Positions 43,744 through 53,088 of a stretch of 64,000 bases of DNA are shown piece by piece. The stretch covers positions 2,348,001 to 2,412,000 of the forward strand of contig NZ_CP137555.1 of NCBI RefSeq assembly GCF_033723955.1, read 5' to 3'. This stretch comes from Microbulbifer pacificus. Lineage in GTDB: Bacteria; Pseudomonadota; Gammaproteobacteria; Pseudomonadales; Cellvibrionaceae. The notes below the pieces were generated by a model. The model made no database searches and was not told where the DNA came from. It was given only the letters and a program-made list of their open reading frames with translations. Every line of letters begins with the position of its first letter. Position 1 is the stretch's first letter. The translations under genes and the position numbers were made by a program.

Positions 43744-44733
43744 ATGAAAATAAAATCCCTGATTACCTGTATGCCATTGTTATTTGCGGCCTTGCACAGT
43801 GCGGCCAACCCCGAGGGCGCCAAGGCGGTTGGCCCGATCATCGACATGCACATGCACGCGGGCCCCGGTAACGAAAATTCCAGTCTCTATCGGCGCGCGC
43901 CGGGTGAGACGGTCGATGACGCCAGCTTGCGCTGGTTTCGAGCCGAGCTCGACCGGTATGACGTACAGCTTGGCCTAGTGGGCGGACCGGTCAGTGACGC
44001 ACTACGTTTCCAGCAGGCCGCTCCCGAGCGATTGTGGGCAGGCATCATTTTTCCGTGTGTTAACGGGCGGGAACCTAACGGCTGGAGGTGTTTTTCCTCG
44101 GGGGCAGACATGCCGGATCTGGTCTGGCTGCGCAGTGAAATAGAAGCGGGGCGAATCAAGTTCCTTGGCGAACTGCTGAACGTCTATGCCGGTGTGTCGC
44201 CCCAGGATACACGGATGATGCCTTACTATGATTTGGCTGCGGAGTACGATATCCCTGTTTCTGTACACGCGGATGAGGGGCCTCCCCCGAACAGTCCGGT
44301 GCGGCTCGCTGGCTGTTGCCCGGACTTTAACGGCGATTACGCCAACCCCGCGCTCTATCGCCCCTTGCTGGAAAAATACCCGCATCTGCGCCTTCTTCTT
44401 ATGCACACGATCCGGGATGAATCTGTCAGTGAGGCAATCAAACTGATGGATGACTACCCAAACGTGTATATGGACACGTCACCCATGTCCAAGGTGCCGC
44501 GGGAGTGGGTCCATGCATCCCTGAAACGAATAACGGAAGCGGGTCATGGCGACCGCATTGTATTCGGCTCGGATTATTGGGGTTCCATTGGCGCCGGGAT
44601 TGAGGTGATTGAGTCGGCGAGCTTTCTGACGGTGGAGCAGAAACGCGGCATCTACTTCGACAACGCCGCGCGCTTCCTGCGGCTGAAATCTGAAAAGGAA
44701 CACCCGACCGGCGTAGTTGCGGGCAAAAATTAA
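43744..44733 (+). CDS. Secreted amidohydrolase (Amidohydrolase_2, TIM-barrel)
   Basis: The 329-residue protein starts with a signal peptide (MKIKSLITCMPLLFAALHSAA). Metal-binding motifs are IIDMHMHAGP near the N-terminus, VHADEG, LMHTI and VFGSDYWGS with the C-terminal Asp, typical of Amidohydrolase_2 enzymes, which include decarboxylases and hydrolases. The substrate is unknown. A strong bidirectional terminator follows. Confidence 0.85.
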   Translation: MKIKSLITCMPLLFAALHSAANPEGAKAVGPIIDMHMHAGPGNENSSLYRRAPGETVDDASLRWFRAELDRYDVQLGLVGGPVSDALRFQQAAPERLWAGIIFPCVNGREPNGWRCFSSGADMPDLVWLRSEIEAGRIKFLGELLNVYAGVSPQDTRMMPYYDLAAEYDIPVSVHADEGPPPNSPVRLAGCCPDFNGDYANPALYRPLLEKYPHLRLLLMHTIRDESVSEAIKLMDDYPNVYMDTSPMSKVPREWVHASLKRITEAGHGDRIVFGSDYWGSIGAGIEVIESASFLTVEQKRGIYFDNAARFLRLKSEKEHPTGVVAGKN

Positions 44734-44745
44734 AAAGTCACCAAT

Positions 44746-44773
44746 AAAAAACGGGCCATTCGGCCCGTTTTTT
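44746..44773. terminator. Bidirectional terminator between the amidohydrolase and typA
   Basis: A perfect 12-bp stem (44746-44757 with 44762-44773, loop ATTC) has six A before and six T after. It serves both convergent genes. Confidence 0.9.
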
Positions 44774-44786
44774 ATTTTCCGAAGAA

Positions 44787-46595
44787 TTACTTCTTCGCAC
44801 GCTTACGCATGTTTTCCTGCAGGATCTTCTTGCGCAGGCGGATGAAGTGCGGGGTCACTTCCACCAGCTCGTCGTCCTCGATGAACTCCAGCGCCTGCTC
44901 CAGGGTGTGGCGGATCGGCGGAGACAGGGTCAGGGCCTCGTCGGTGCCGGAAGCGCGGATGTTGGTCAGCTGCTTGGCCTTGGTGGGGTTTACCACCAGG
45001 TCGTTGCCGCGCGAGTGAATGCCCACGATCTGGCCCTCGTACACTTCTTCGCCATGGCCCATAAACAGACGGCCGCGCTCCTGCAGCGGGAACAGGCCGT
45101 AAGCCAGGGTCTTGCCCTTGACCATGGACACCAGCACACCGTTGATGCGCTTGGCCACGTCGCCCTGCTTCACCGGACCGTAGTGGTCGAAGATGCTGGT
45201 CATAATGCCGGAGCCGCTGGTCAGGGTCAGGAACTGCGAGCGGAAACCGATGATGCCGCGCGATGGCACGACGAAGGTCAGGCGCACACGGCCCTTGCCG
45301 TCCATTTCCATATTGGTCAGGTCAGCCTTGCGCAGGCCCATTTCTTCCATGATGGAACCCTGGTGCTGTTCCTCGACATCGATCATGACCTGCTCGTAGG
45401 GCTCCTGCACTTCACCGTCGACGATCTTCTGTACTACTTCCGGGCGGGATACGCCCAGCTCGAAGCCTTCGCGGCGCATGTTCTCGATCAGTACCGACAG
45501 GTGCAGTTCGCCGCGGCCGGAGACCTTGAACTTGTCCACGGTATCGCCCGGCTCCACGCGCAGCGCCACGTTGTGGATCAGTTCCTGTTCCAGACGATCC
45601 TTGATGTTGCGGCTGGTAACGTATTTGCCGTCCTGGCCAGCAAACGGGGAGTCGTTCACCTGGAAGGTCATGCTCACGGTGGGCTCGTCCACGGTCAGTG
45701 CCGGCAGTGCTTCCGGGTGGTCCGGGTTACACAGGGTGTCGGAGATGTTCAGCTCGCCCACACCGGTGATGCACACGATGTCGCCGGCGCTGGCCTGTTC
45801 CACTTCCACGCGTTCGAGGCCCAGGTAACCCATGACCTGCAGCACCTTGGCTTTGCGCTTGTCGCCCTCGCGGTCGAGGATTACCACCTGCTGATTCGGC
45901 TTCAGGGTGCCGCGCTTGATGCGGCCCACGCCGATCACGCCCACGTAGCTGTTGTAGTCCAGCGCGGAGATCTGCATCTGGAACGGGCCGTTCAGGTCCA
46001 CCTGCGGCGGGGAAACCTTGTCGACGATCATCTGGAACAGCGGAGTCATGTCTTCCGCCATGTCGGTGTAGTCGAGACCGGCGATTCCGTTCAGGGCAGA
46101 GGCGTAGATGACCGGGAAGTCCAGCTGCTCGTCGGTAGCGCCGAGGCTGTCGAACAGGTCGAATACCTGGTCCATTACCCAGTCGGGGCGCGCGCCCGGA
46201 CGGTCAACCTTGTTGATCACCACGATCGGGTTCAGGCCCTGTTCGAACGCCTTCTGGGTCACGAAGCGGGTCTGCGGCATGGGACCGTCTACCGCGTCCA
46301 CCAGCAGCAGTACGGAGTCCACCATGGACAGTACGCGCTCTACCTCGCCGCCGAAGTCGGCGTGTCCGGGGGTGTCGACGATGTTGATGCGGTAATCGTT
46401 CCAGCGGATGGCGGTGTTCTTCGCCAGGATGGTGATGCCGCGCTCTTTTTCCTGGTCGTTGGAATCCATCACCCGCTCGGAGTCGGCGCTGCGGCGGTCC
46501 AGGGTACCGGACTGGGACAGCAGTTTGTCCACCAGGGTGGTCTTGCCGTGGTCAACGTGGGCGATGATCGCGATGTTGCGAAGGTTGTCTATCAC
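44787..46595 (-). CDS. typA: Translational GTPase TypA/BipA
   Basis: Start is GTG 46595 (start [19 protein letters not shown]), giving 602 residues (607 in E. coli); the longer upstream frame is discounted. G-motifs are AHVDHGKTT (G1), DTPGHADF (G3) and NKVDRP (G4), and EF-G-like domains follow. The C-terminal domain ends [17 protein letters not shown], rich in basic residues. TypA binds ribosomes near the A site and is needed under stress and for assembly at low temperature. Confidence 0.97.
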   Translation of the reverse strand: MIDNLRNIAIIAHVDHGKTTLVDKLLSQSGTLDRRSADSERVMDSNDQEKERGITILAKNTAIRWNDYRINIVDTPGHADFGGEVERVLSMVDSVLLLVDAVDGPMPQTRFVTQKAFEQGLNPIVVINKVDRPGARPDWVMDQVFDLFDSLGATDEQLDFPVIYASALNGIAGLDYTDMAEDMTPLFQMIVDKVSPPQVDLNGPFQMQISALDYNSYVGVIGVGRIKRGTLKPNQQVVILDREGDKRKAKVLQVMGYLGLERVEVEQASAGDIVCITGVGELNISDTLCNPDHPEALPALTVDEPTVSMTFQVNDSPFAGQDGKYVTSRNIKDRLEQELIHNVALRVEPGDTVDKFKVSGRGELHLSVLIENMRREGFELGVSRPEVVQKIVDGEVQEPYEQVMIDVEEQHQGSIMEEMGLRKADLTNMEMDGKGRVRLTFVVPSRGIIGFRSQFLTLTSGSGIMTSIFDHYGPVKQGDVAKRINGVLVSMVKGKTLAYGLFPLQERGRLFMGHGEEVYEGQIVGIHSRGNDLVVNPTKAKQLTNIRASGTDEALTLSPPIRHTLEQALEFIEDDELVEVTPHFIRLRKKILQENMRKRAKK

Positions 46596-46800
46596 TGGGG
46601 GAACTCTCGAAAGTGGTCGGATGCCTTGCGCGGCAGGCAATCTGGGCGCCGGCGGATGAAATTGGGGGCGCATTATAGAGGGGATATGTGTCAATTGGCA
46701 GTGGTAATTTGTGCAAAAATTAGCCGGGTCCGATTGTGACCGTTTTTGCCTCCTTGGTTTTGGGCTGCAGTGCGCCGCGTCGCGGCTACCCGCGGGCAAC

Positions 46801-48072
46801 CTACTGCCGCTGCGCAAGCCACGCCAGCACGCCGTGCGCGGCGCTGCGGCCGCTGGCGAAACAGGCGGTGAGCAGGTAGCCGCCGGTGGGGGCCTCCCAG
46901 TCGAGCATCTCGCCGGCACAGAACACCCCGGGCAGCGCCTTCAGCATCAGGCCTTCGTCCAGCGCCTCGAACGGCACGCCGCCGGCGCTGCTGATAGCCT
47001 CCTCCAGCGGGCGTGTGCGCACCAGGGTAATCGGCAGGGCCTTGATCCAGGGCGCGAGCTGCGCGGGCTGGGCAAAGGCCCCGGCGGGTGCCAGTTCCCG
47101 CAGCAGTGCCGCCTTGACGCCGGTCAGCCCCGCCTGGCGGTGCAGGTGTTTGGCGAGGGACTGCTTGCCGCGCGGCTTGGCCAGCGCGCCCGCGAGCTTC
47201 TCCAGGGGGATCTGTGGCAGCAGGTCCAGCAGCACCTTGGCCTCTCCCTGCCGTTCGATGCGCTGGCGGATGGGGGCGGACAGCGCGTAGACCAAGCTGC
47301 CCTCGACGCCGCCCTCGGTGAGCACGAACTCGCCGGTGCGCGGCGACTGCCCATCCAGGCTGAGGGCCACATTTTTCAGCGGGGCGCCGGCAAATTTTTC
47401 GCGTAAATGCTCGCTCCAGGCCGCCACTTCGAAACCGCAGTTGCTTGGCCGCAGCGGCGCCAGTTCCACGCCGCGGGCCTGGAGCAGTGCGGTCCAGCGA
47501 CCATCCGAGCCGAGTCGCGGCCAGCTGCCGCCGCCGAGGGCCAGCAGCATCGCATCCGCCTCGACCAACTGTTCCCCTTCCGCGCTCGCCACTCGCAGAG
47601 CGCCGTCATCACTCCAGCCCAGCCAGCGGTGGCGGGTGTGGATAACTACCCCCTGCTCCCGCAGGCGCCTGAGCCAGGCGCGCAGCAGCGGTGCGGCCTT
47701 CATATCCGTGGGAAATACTCGCCCCGAGGTGCCGACGAAGGTTTCGATACCGAGACCGTGGATCCAGTCGCGCAGCGTGTCCGCATCGAACTCTTGCAGC
47801 AGCCGCGCAATCTCCCCGCGGCGTGCGCCATAGCGCGACAGGAACGCGTCTTTGGGTTCGGAGTGGGTGATGTTCATGCCCCCAACCCCGGCCAGCAGGA
47901 ACTTGCGTCCCACCGATGGCATGGCGTCGTACAGGTCGACCCGTGCGCCGCCGGCCGCCAGTACCTCGGCCGCCATCAATCCGGCGGGGCCGCCGCCGAA
48001 AATGGCCACGCGCGGAGCGCTGGAATGGCTGGAAACTGGTGTGGGCTGGGACACTGAATCGGGCATTGGCAA
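46801..48072 (-). CDS. HI0933-like (BaiN/YhiN) flavoprotein, TIGR03862 type
   Basis: The 423-residue protein has an FAD-binding Rossmann start VAIFGGGPAGLMAAEVLA, GRKFLLAGVGGMNITHSEP, ALGGGSWPRLGSDG and a C-terminal FCAGEMLDWEAPTGGYLLTACFASGRSAA. These place it in the HI0933/YhiN family of predicted FAD oxidoreductases; the shorter form with VFPTDMKAAPLLRAWLRRL matches the TIGR03862 subgroup. The reaction is not established. The gene diverges from the TIGR03032-type gene. Confidence 0.88.
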   Translation of the reverse strand: MPMPDSVSQPTPVSSHSSAPRVAIFGGGPAGLMAAEVLAAGGARVDLYDAMPSVGRKFLLAGVGGMNITHSEPKDAFLSRYGARRGEIARLLQEFDADTLRDWIHGLGIETFVGTSGRVFPTDMKAAPLLRAWLRRLREQGVVIHTRHRWLGWSDDGALRVASAEGEQLVEADAMLLALGGGSWPRLGSDGRWTALLQARGVELAPLRPSNCGFEVAAWSEHLREKFAGAPLKNVALSLDGQSPRTGEFVLTEGGVEGSLVYALSAPIRQRIERQGEAKVLLDLLPQIPLEKLAGALAKPRGKQSLAKHLHRQAGLTGVKAALLRELAPAGAFAQPAQLAPWIKALPITLVRTRPLEEAISSAGGVPFEALDEGLMLKALPGVFCAGEMLDWEAPTGGYLLTACFASGRSAAHGVLAWLAQRQ

Positions 48073-48274
48073 ACCATTGGCGGAAATGGCGCATTCTAAT
48101 CGAGACCGCGCGGTTTGGTATTCGCGGGCCCGGAGGCTACAAACTGTTACAGTCGGGCCCGCCGGTCATGCCGCCAAGCGCGTTACAGTCCCACGTTACC
48201 GATTTATGTCGGCAGACGAAAATAATGACCGGGTTCGCGAGCGCGGGCCCACAAGCAACTCAGTGGTATCGAGT

Positions 48275-49459
48275 ATGAGTGACGCAGACGTAACCGCCGC
48301 GGCCAACGCCAACGCGGAAGACCAGAATCCGCAGGCGGTGGAAAACCAGGCCGCAGGCAGCGCCGAGCAGACCGAGCCCACCGCCGGCGAGCCGCAGAAG
48401 GCCCAACCGGAGCCGGTGCGCAAATCCTGCTCCTCCGGTCTGTCCCAGTGGATGCACCAGAAGCAGCTGTCGATCGCGTTCACCTCCTACCAGTCCGGCC
48501 GCGTCTACATGGTGGGTGCCGAACCCGGCGGCAAACTGTCGTTCCACGAGCGTATTTTCCAGCGCGCCATGGGCATCGTCGGCAACCGCAAGCGCATTTA
48601 CATGGGCGGCCTGTACCAGGTGTGGCGTTTTGAAAACGTGCTGCAGCCGGGTCAGGTGGCGAACAAGATCTTTGATGCCTGCTATGTGCCGCGCAACGCG
48701 CAGTTTACCGGCGAGGTGGATATCCACGAGCTGGGTATCCAGAAAGACGGCAAGATCATTTTCGTCAACACCAAGTACAACTGCCTGGCAGAACTGAGCC
48801 TCTCCCACAGCTTCCGCGCCATCTGGAAACCGCCATTTATTTCCAAGATCGTGCCGGAAGACCGCTGCCACCTGAACGGTCTGGCGATGGTGGACGGCAA
48901 GGCGAAATACGTTACTGCGGTGTGCAAGTCCGACACCATCGACGGCTGGCGCGAGCGCCGCGACAACGGCGGCGTGATCATCGATGTGGAAACCAACGAA
49001 ATCGTGTGCGAGGGGCTGTCCATGCCGCACTCGCCACGCTGGGCCGATGGCAAACTGTGGGTGCTGAACAGTGGCACCGGCTACCTGGGTACCGTGGATT
49101 TCGAGACCAAATCCTTCGTGCCGCACACCTTCTGCCCGGGCTTTATGCGCGGCCTCGCGATTCACGACGGCTACGCCATCGTCGGCCTGTCCAAGCCGCG
49201 CTACGAGCGCTTTGAAGGCCTGCAGCTGGACCAGAACCTGGCAGACAAGGACTCCGAAGCCTGGTGCGGTGTGCAGTTTATCAACCTTGCCAGCGGCAAC
49301 GTGGAGCACTGGATTCGTCTCGACGGCCCGGTGACCGAGCTGTTCGACCTCACCGTGCTGCCGGGCGTGCGCTGCCCCATGGGCATCGGCCAGCAGAGCA
49401 AGGAAAACCTCACCATGGTGACCTTCGAAGACGGCACGGCGAACCACGCCAAAGACTGA
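48275..49459 (+). CDS. TIGR03032 / DUF4915 family protein
   Basis: ATG 48275 gives 394 residues (ATG 48206 in frame is an alternative). The N-terminal 50 residues are Ala/Glu/Gln-rich and disordered. The remainder is beta-rich with the family block FTSYQSGRVYMVG, LGIQKDGKIIFVNTKYNCLA, FISKIVPEDRCHLNGLAMVDG, NGGVIIDVETNEIV and GLSMPHSPRWADGKLWVLNSGTG, matching the conserved family sometimes near TPR or glycosyl genes. A six-bladed propeller is likely. Function unknown. A clear terminator follows. Confidence 0.85.
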   Translation: MSDADVTAAANANAEDQNPQAVENQAAGSAEQTEPTAGEPQKAQPEPVRKSCSSGLSQWMHQKQLSIAFTSYQSGRVYMVGAEPGGKLSFHERIFQRAMGIVGNRKRIYMGGLYQVWRFENVLQPGQVANKIFDACYVPRNAQFTGEVDIHELGIQKDGKIIFVNTKYNCLAELSLSHSFRAIWKPPFISKIVPEDRCHLNGLAMVDGKAKYVTAVCKSDTIDGWRERRDNGGVIIDVETNEIVCEGLSMPHSPRWADGKLWVLNSGTGYLGTVDFETKSFVPHTFCPGFMRGLAIHDGYAIVGLSKPRYERFEGLQLDQNLADKDSEAWCGVQFINLASGNVEHWIRLDGPVTELFDLTVLPGVRCPMGIGQQSKENLTMVTFEDGTANHAKD

Positions 49460-49519
49460 TATTGCTATTGATTGTCGTGAGAGAAACTGTTGCTGGCGTG
49501 TCCGCGCCACACATTTTTG

Positions 49520-49545
49520 GCCCGGGATTTCCCGGGCTTTTTTTT
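49520..49545 (+). terminator. Terminator after the TIGR03032-type gene
   Basis: GCCCGGG and CCCGGGC (49520-49526 with 49531-49537, loop ATTT) form a 7-bp GC stem followed by eight T. Orientation suits the upstream plus-strand gene. Confidence 0.88.
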
Positions 49546-49569
49546 GCCGTATTAAAACGGGAGGTTGAG

Positions 49570-50751
49570 CTAGCGGCGATTGGGCCAGCGCAGGATGGCG
49601 CGGGTGCCGCCGAGGTGCGGTGACTGGTCCAGGCGCAGCTCGCCCTCGTGCCACATCATCACCTTTTTCACGATATACAGGCCGAGGCCGTAGCCCTGGT
49701 CGTCGGTGGCGGAGCGGGTGAAGGCATCGGTCAGTTCCAGCGCATCGCCACCGAGTCCGGGGCCGTTGTCTTCCACCGCCAGCACGCAGTACTCATCTTC
49801 AACGTCAAAGCGCACATCCACGCGATCGCGCGCGTACTTGCTGGCATTCACCACCAGGTTCTGCAGCGCGATGGTGAGGGAATCCGGTTCCAGCCAGGCT
49901 TCACTGTCCGGGAAGTAATAGGCAATTTCCAGCTGCGGGCACTGTACTTCCATGTGCGAAGCGAGTTCGGAAAATAGCGTCTCCAGGGAAACGCGCTTGC
50001 GCGTTAAAAACTGTTCGTGCACTTCTACGCGGGCAAAGTTCAGGTACTTTTCCACTAACTGCTCGATATCGCGGGTGGCGCGGTCGATGACTTTGGCACT
50101 GTCGGAATCACTGGGCACCAGCGCCTGCTGGAATTTGATCCGTGCCAGTGGCATGCGGATTTCGTGCGCAATGGTGCGCGCCAGATCCTGGTTCATCTGG
50201 AAGTGGCCGGTGACAATATTGGCCATGCGGCGAAAGGTCTCCGCCAGCGGAAAAATGGTGGAGCGGCGGCTGAAGGGCTCGGGGATATTGAACGGCTTCT
50301 GGCTGAAGCGGATGGCCTGGTTCTGCAGCTGATTGAGGTCGCGGAACATCGGCCAGGTCAGCAGTGCCAGCACTACCAGCATGGCGCCGATAAACAGCAG
50401 CCGCCATTGAGTGACACTCTCCGCGGGCTGGTGCGGGAAAGGCCCGATTTGCAGAATCGCGTTGCCATTGCGGTGGTAAAACAGAATCTGGTTTGCACCC
50501 GTATCCAGTCCCACCACTTCACCGGCGTCGAGGCGCTCGATCAATTCCTTGGAAAAATGGATCGCATCGAAGGAGTAGCTCTGTGCGATGGGTGCATCGC
50601 CGCGCTCCAGTGCCTCCGCCAGCTGGGCCGCGCTGATGGTGTATTCATTGGGAGCGGCGGAATAAAAGTTGTACAGCGCGGCCACCGAGGAATAGACCAC
50701 CACCAGCGCCAGCGCCAACAGGCCGACGAGGCGCAACATCTGCAGGCGCAT
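49570..50751 (-). CDS. Sensor histidine kinase of the mipA-linked two-component system
   Basis: The 393-residue protein has two transmembrane helices (about 8-30 and 117-136) bracketing a periplasmic sensor of about 85 residues, a HAMP-like linker, the H-box with His196 (IAHEIRMPLARI), the N-box VVNASKYA, DNGPGLG (G1) and GYGLGLYIVKK (G2). Its ATG overlaps the regulator stop by one base (TAATG). The sensor domain resembles the RstB type in layout. The signal is unknown, but the operon context (MipA-like, DUF3019) suggests envelope stress. Confidence 0.93.
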   Translation of the reverse strand: MRLQMLRLVGLLALALVVVYSSVAALYNFYSAAPNEYTISAAQLAEALERGDAPIAQSYSFDAIHFSKELIERLDAGEVVGLDTGANQILFYHRNGNAILQIGPFPHQPAESVTQWRLLFIGAMLVVLALLTWPMFRDLNQLQNQAIRFSQKPFNIPEPFSRRSTIFPLAETFRRMANIVTGHFQMNQDLARTIAHEIRMPLARIKFQQALVPSDSDSAKVIDRATRDIEQLVEKYLNFARVEVHEQFLTRKRVSLETLFSELASHMEVQCPQLEIAYYFPDSEAWLEPDSLTIALQNLVVNASKYARDRVDVRFDVEDEYCVLAVEDNGPGLGGDALELTDAFTRSATDDQGYGLGLYIVKKVMMWHEGELRLDQSPHLGGTRAILRWPNRR

Positions 50752-51500
50752 TAATGGCTACCGTGGGTGGTATTCAGCGAATAACCGCGTCCGCGGATGG
50801 ACTGAATGGCAACGCCGTCGGCAATTGCGTCGAGCTTTTTGCGCAGCCGGCTCACGCGCATATCGATCACCCGGTCGAGTCCGTCAAACTCGCGCCCGAT
50901 CACGCGCCGGAACAGGTATTCGCGGCTCAGCAGGCGCGCCGGCTGTTCGGCGAAAATCTGCAGCAGGTCGAATTCGTTGGTGGTGAGTGCCAGCGAGGTA
51001 TCGTTCACAAAGGCCTGGCGGCTCACCAGGTCGATGGTCAGCGGGCCAAACGAGATACCGGCAGCGGGCGGGGCGGAATTGCCGACGCTGCGCAGCTGCG
51101 CCTCGATTTTCGCCCACAGCAGATGGGGGTCGACCGGCTTTACCAGGTAATCGTTGGCACCGAGCTTCAGCCCGGTCACCTGGTCCTCCACCGAACTGAG
51201 CGCACTCAGGAAAATCAGCGGGCAGTTGAGCTGGTTGCGGAATTGCTCGAGCAGCTGGAAACCACTCGCGTCTGGCAGTACCACATCGGCAATGATCAGG
51301 TCGTAATCCCGGTGGCGGATGGCCTTCATAAACTCGCTGCCATTGGCCGCGTAGGCCACGCTGCATCCGCGTTCCTCGAGAAAACGAATGATCAATGGCG
51401 CCAACTCTTCATCGTCTTCCAGCAACAGAATCCGATAACCCGCGGACAAATTCGCGTGTTTTATACCTTCCTGCCATTTGGCATTGCTTACAGCGTTCAT
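50751..51500 (-). CDS. OmpR-family response regulator (RstA-like layout)
   Basis: From ATG 51500 the protein has 249 residues: a receiver domain with LLLEDDEEL, the phospho-acceptor Asp72 (IIADVVLPD) and KPVDP, then an OmpR-type winged helix (FGPLTIDLVSRQAFVN to RVSRLRKKLDAIADGVAIQSIRGRGYSL). The ATG overlaps the DUF3019 stop in an ATGA arrangement. It probably regulates its own operon and perhaps the divergent autotransporter cluster, which is inference. Confidence 0.94.
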   Translation of the reverse strand: MNAVSNAKWQEGIKHANLSAGYRILLLEDDEELAPLIIRFLEERGCSVAYAANGSEFMKAIRHRDYDLIIADVVLPDASGFQLLEQFRNQLNCPLIFLSALSSVEDQVTGLKLGANDYLVKPVDPHLLWAKIEAQLRSVGNSAPPAAGISFGPLTIDLVSRQAFVNDTSLALTTNEFDLLQIFAEQPARLLSREYLFRRVIGREFDGLDRVIDMRVSRLRKKLDAIADGVAIQSIRGRGYSLNTTHGSH

Positions 51501-51865
51501 AGCAATCCCCAGCCATAGCGGCGTCGGTGTCGTTTGGGCTGATATTGGGCCACCTTGAGAATGGCGGAAGCAACGCGCTCGCCACTTTCGCCTTCGGTCA
51601 CCATGAACTGGGTGTCGTGATCCGCGTGGATATAGACCTCCAGGTTTTTTTCGGTTTTGCCGGAGAAGCAGCGGATCAATCCCTTGCCCATAATCGACAG
51701 GCAATAGCGCTCGCTGTCGTCCGCCGTGAATCTCACTTTTACCGATACGTTGCAGCTGGACTCTTCTTCACTGACCGCGCACAGGCTCGGTGTCAGCTGC
51801 AGTTCCGCCGCCTTTGCCGGGATCGCCAGCAGGGCGAGAAAAAATAACAGGAAGCGCTGCATCAT
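51497..51865 (-). CDS. DUF3019 secreted protein
   Basis: The 122-residue protein has a signal peptide (cleavage near AKA/AE). The mature part has four Cys (CAVS, SSCN, YCLS, RCFS), likely two disulfides, and a beta-rich core VSVKVRFTADDSERYCLSIMGKGLIRCFSG, as in DUF3019. The C-terminus is basic (PKRHRRRYGWG). Overlap with the mipA-like stop and with the regulator start shows one operon. DUF3019 genes are often next to MipA-like genes and two-component systems; function unknown. Confidence 0.85.
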   Translation of the reverse strand: MMQRFLLFFLALLAIPAKAAELQLTPSLCAVSEEESSCNVSVKVRFTADDSERYCLSIMGKGLIRCFSGKTEKNLEVYIHADHDTQFMVTEGESGERVASAILKVAQYQPKRHRRRYGWGLL

Positions 51866-52686
51866 TGCCCACTACCGATGGAGTACTGGATACCGGCGAA
51901 CCAACTCAGGGTTTCCGATGTATCCATGAGCAGGGGCAGACGACCCTCCATATCGAACTGGGTGTATTTTGCGCCGAACCGCACATCCAAATTGGCCGAG
52001 AGCGGATAGGAAAAATGCAGGCGCGCATAGCGATCGACGACGTCGCCTGGCGGGTAATAGCGGGCGTAGGCGCGCGCCATCAGCCCGGCCTCTTCCTCGG
52101 TGACGTGATAGTAGTAGCGCACCAGGTCTTCATCTTTCTGCACCGCGCCGAGACTGTAGCCAAAGGTGCCGCCGAACAGCGGGAACTGCTTGTCCAGGCT
52201 CAGGTGCGTCTCACTGCCGTAGTGCACCGCAGTTATGTCGTGAAAAGACGCCAGCGAGAGGTCTGCGTATTTGCCCACCAGCGTCACGCTGGGACCGGCA
52301 ACCACAGAAATATCCCGCTCGATGGCCTCGCCCGCGCCACCAATATGGGTGAGAAATGCGTTCAGGGACCCCATGGTCATGGTGGAGCTGTCGAGGTGGT
52401 AAAAGAGCCCGTCCTCGTTAGGTTGCGCCACCAGGTCTACATAAAAATTGCGCTCTTCGAGCAGGGTGTAGCCGACCGTCAGGTTGCTGATAAAGAAGCG
52501 GTCGCCGTAGTAGGAGTAAGAAGGGAGGAATAATGTTTCGCCATCGCTCTTACCGGCGATGGGGTTTTCGATAACGCCGCGGCCAGCCGCGAAGCTGAGC
52601 TTCCATTCAGGCGCCCGCGCTTCAGTAGCCAGCGCGCGGAGCGGGCTGACAGCGACTAACAAGCAGAAAAGCGTACACCTGAACAT
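51862..52686 (-). CDS. MipA/OmpV-family outer-membrane protein
   Basis: The 274-residue protein has a signal peptide (cleavage near ALA/TE) and beta-barrel-type strands: PEWKLSFAAGRGVIENPI at the N-terminus, FLPSYSYYGDRFFISNLTVGYTLLE and a C-terminal ETLSWFAGIQYSIGSGQ. MipA scaffolds a lytic transglycosylase and a PBP in E. coli; OmpV relatives are porin-like. Its stop overlaps the DUF3019 start. It is first in the four-gene leftward operon. Confidence 0.87.
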   Translation of the reverse strand: MFRCTLFCLLVAVSPLRALATEARAPEWKLSFAAGRGVIENPIAGKSDGETLFLPSYSYYGDRFFISNLTVGYTLLEERNFYVDLVAQPNEDGLFYHLDSSTMTMGSLNAFLTHIGGAGEAIERDISVVAGPSVTLVGKYADLSLASFHDITAVHYGSETHLSLDKQFPLFGGTFGYSLGAVQKDEDLVRYYYHVTEEEAGLMARAYARYYPPGDVVDRYARLHFSYPLSANLDVRFGAKYTQFDMEGRLPLLMDTSETLSWFAGIQYSIGSGQ

Positions 52687-53088
52687 CTTATTTTGTTGAT
52701 ATTGGACGGCTGTTCGAAATTTAAACGCTTTGTAACACAGCGTATCGGGCGCATCTATCGCACTGATACAAATCCGAACAAACTGTTACAAAGTCGGCTT
52801 CCTCAGAATCTGCATCGGTATTTTCCAGTCTGTTCCGTATTTTCTGCTGTTCTCGCTGATCGATCGTCCTGTAAACCTCCTTTCGGAACATTTTTCCGGC
52901 AATTCCTGCTTTTGAGGAATGTTTTTGACTGACCTGCCAGTTCAGTATGCCCGGTGACAATGCTGACAAACTGTTACGCGAAAGCCTTGGGTTGCTGTAC
53001 GACCGTCATGTTTTTATGACTGCCTCGGACACTCTCACAAAAAAATTTGCTCGAGTACGAATAATTCAATCTCTGGGGAGAAGTACCT
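52687..53088. promoter_or_regulatory. 402-bp divergent spacer with repeated TGTTAC motifs
   Basis: The gap between the mipA-like gene and the autotransporter is visibly richer in A/T than the flanking genes and has no credible frame. TGTAAC (52731-52736), its complement-type TGTTACA (52784-52790) and TGTTAC (52972-52977) recur, the first two in inverted orientation. GTTACA is part of the E. coli RstA box, which is suggestive beside an RstA-like regulator. The autotransporter ATG follows GGGGAGAAG at good spacing. Confidence 0.45.

Noticed and set aside
44847-46739. 630-codon plus-strand open frame opposite typA
   Set aside because: Antisense shadow of a highly conserved GTPase gene; composition is His/Val/Leu-rich with no fold signature.
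46596-46919. N-terminal extension of typA by 108 residues
   Set aside because: The extension is Pro/Ala/Arg-rich and unlike any TypA; GTG 46595 aligns exactly with the family start.
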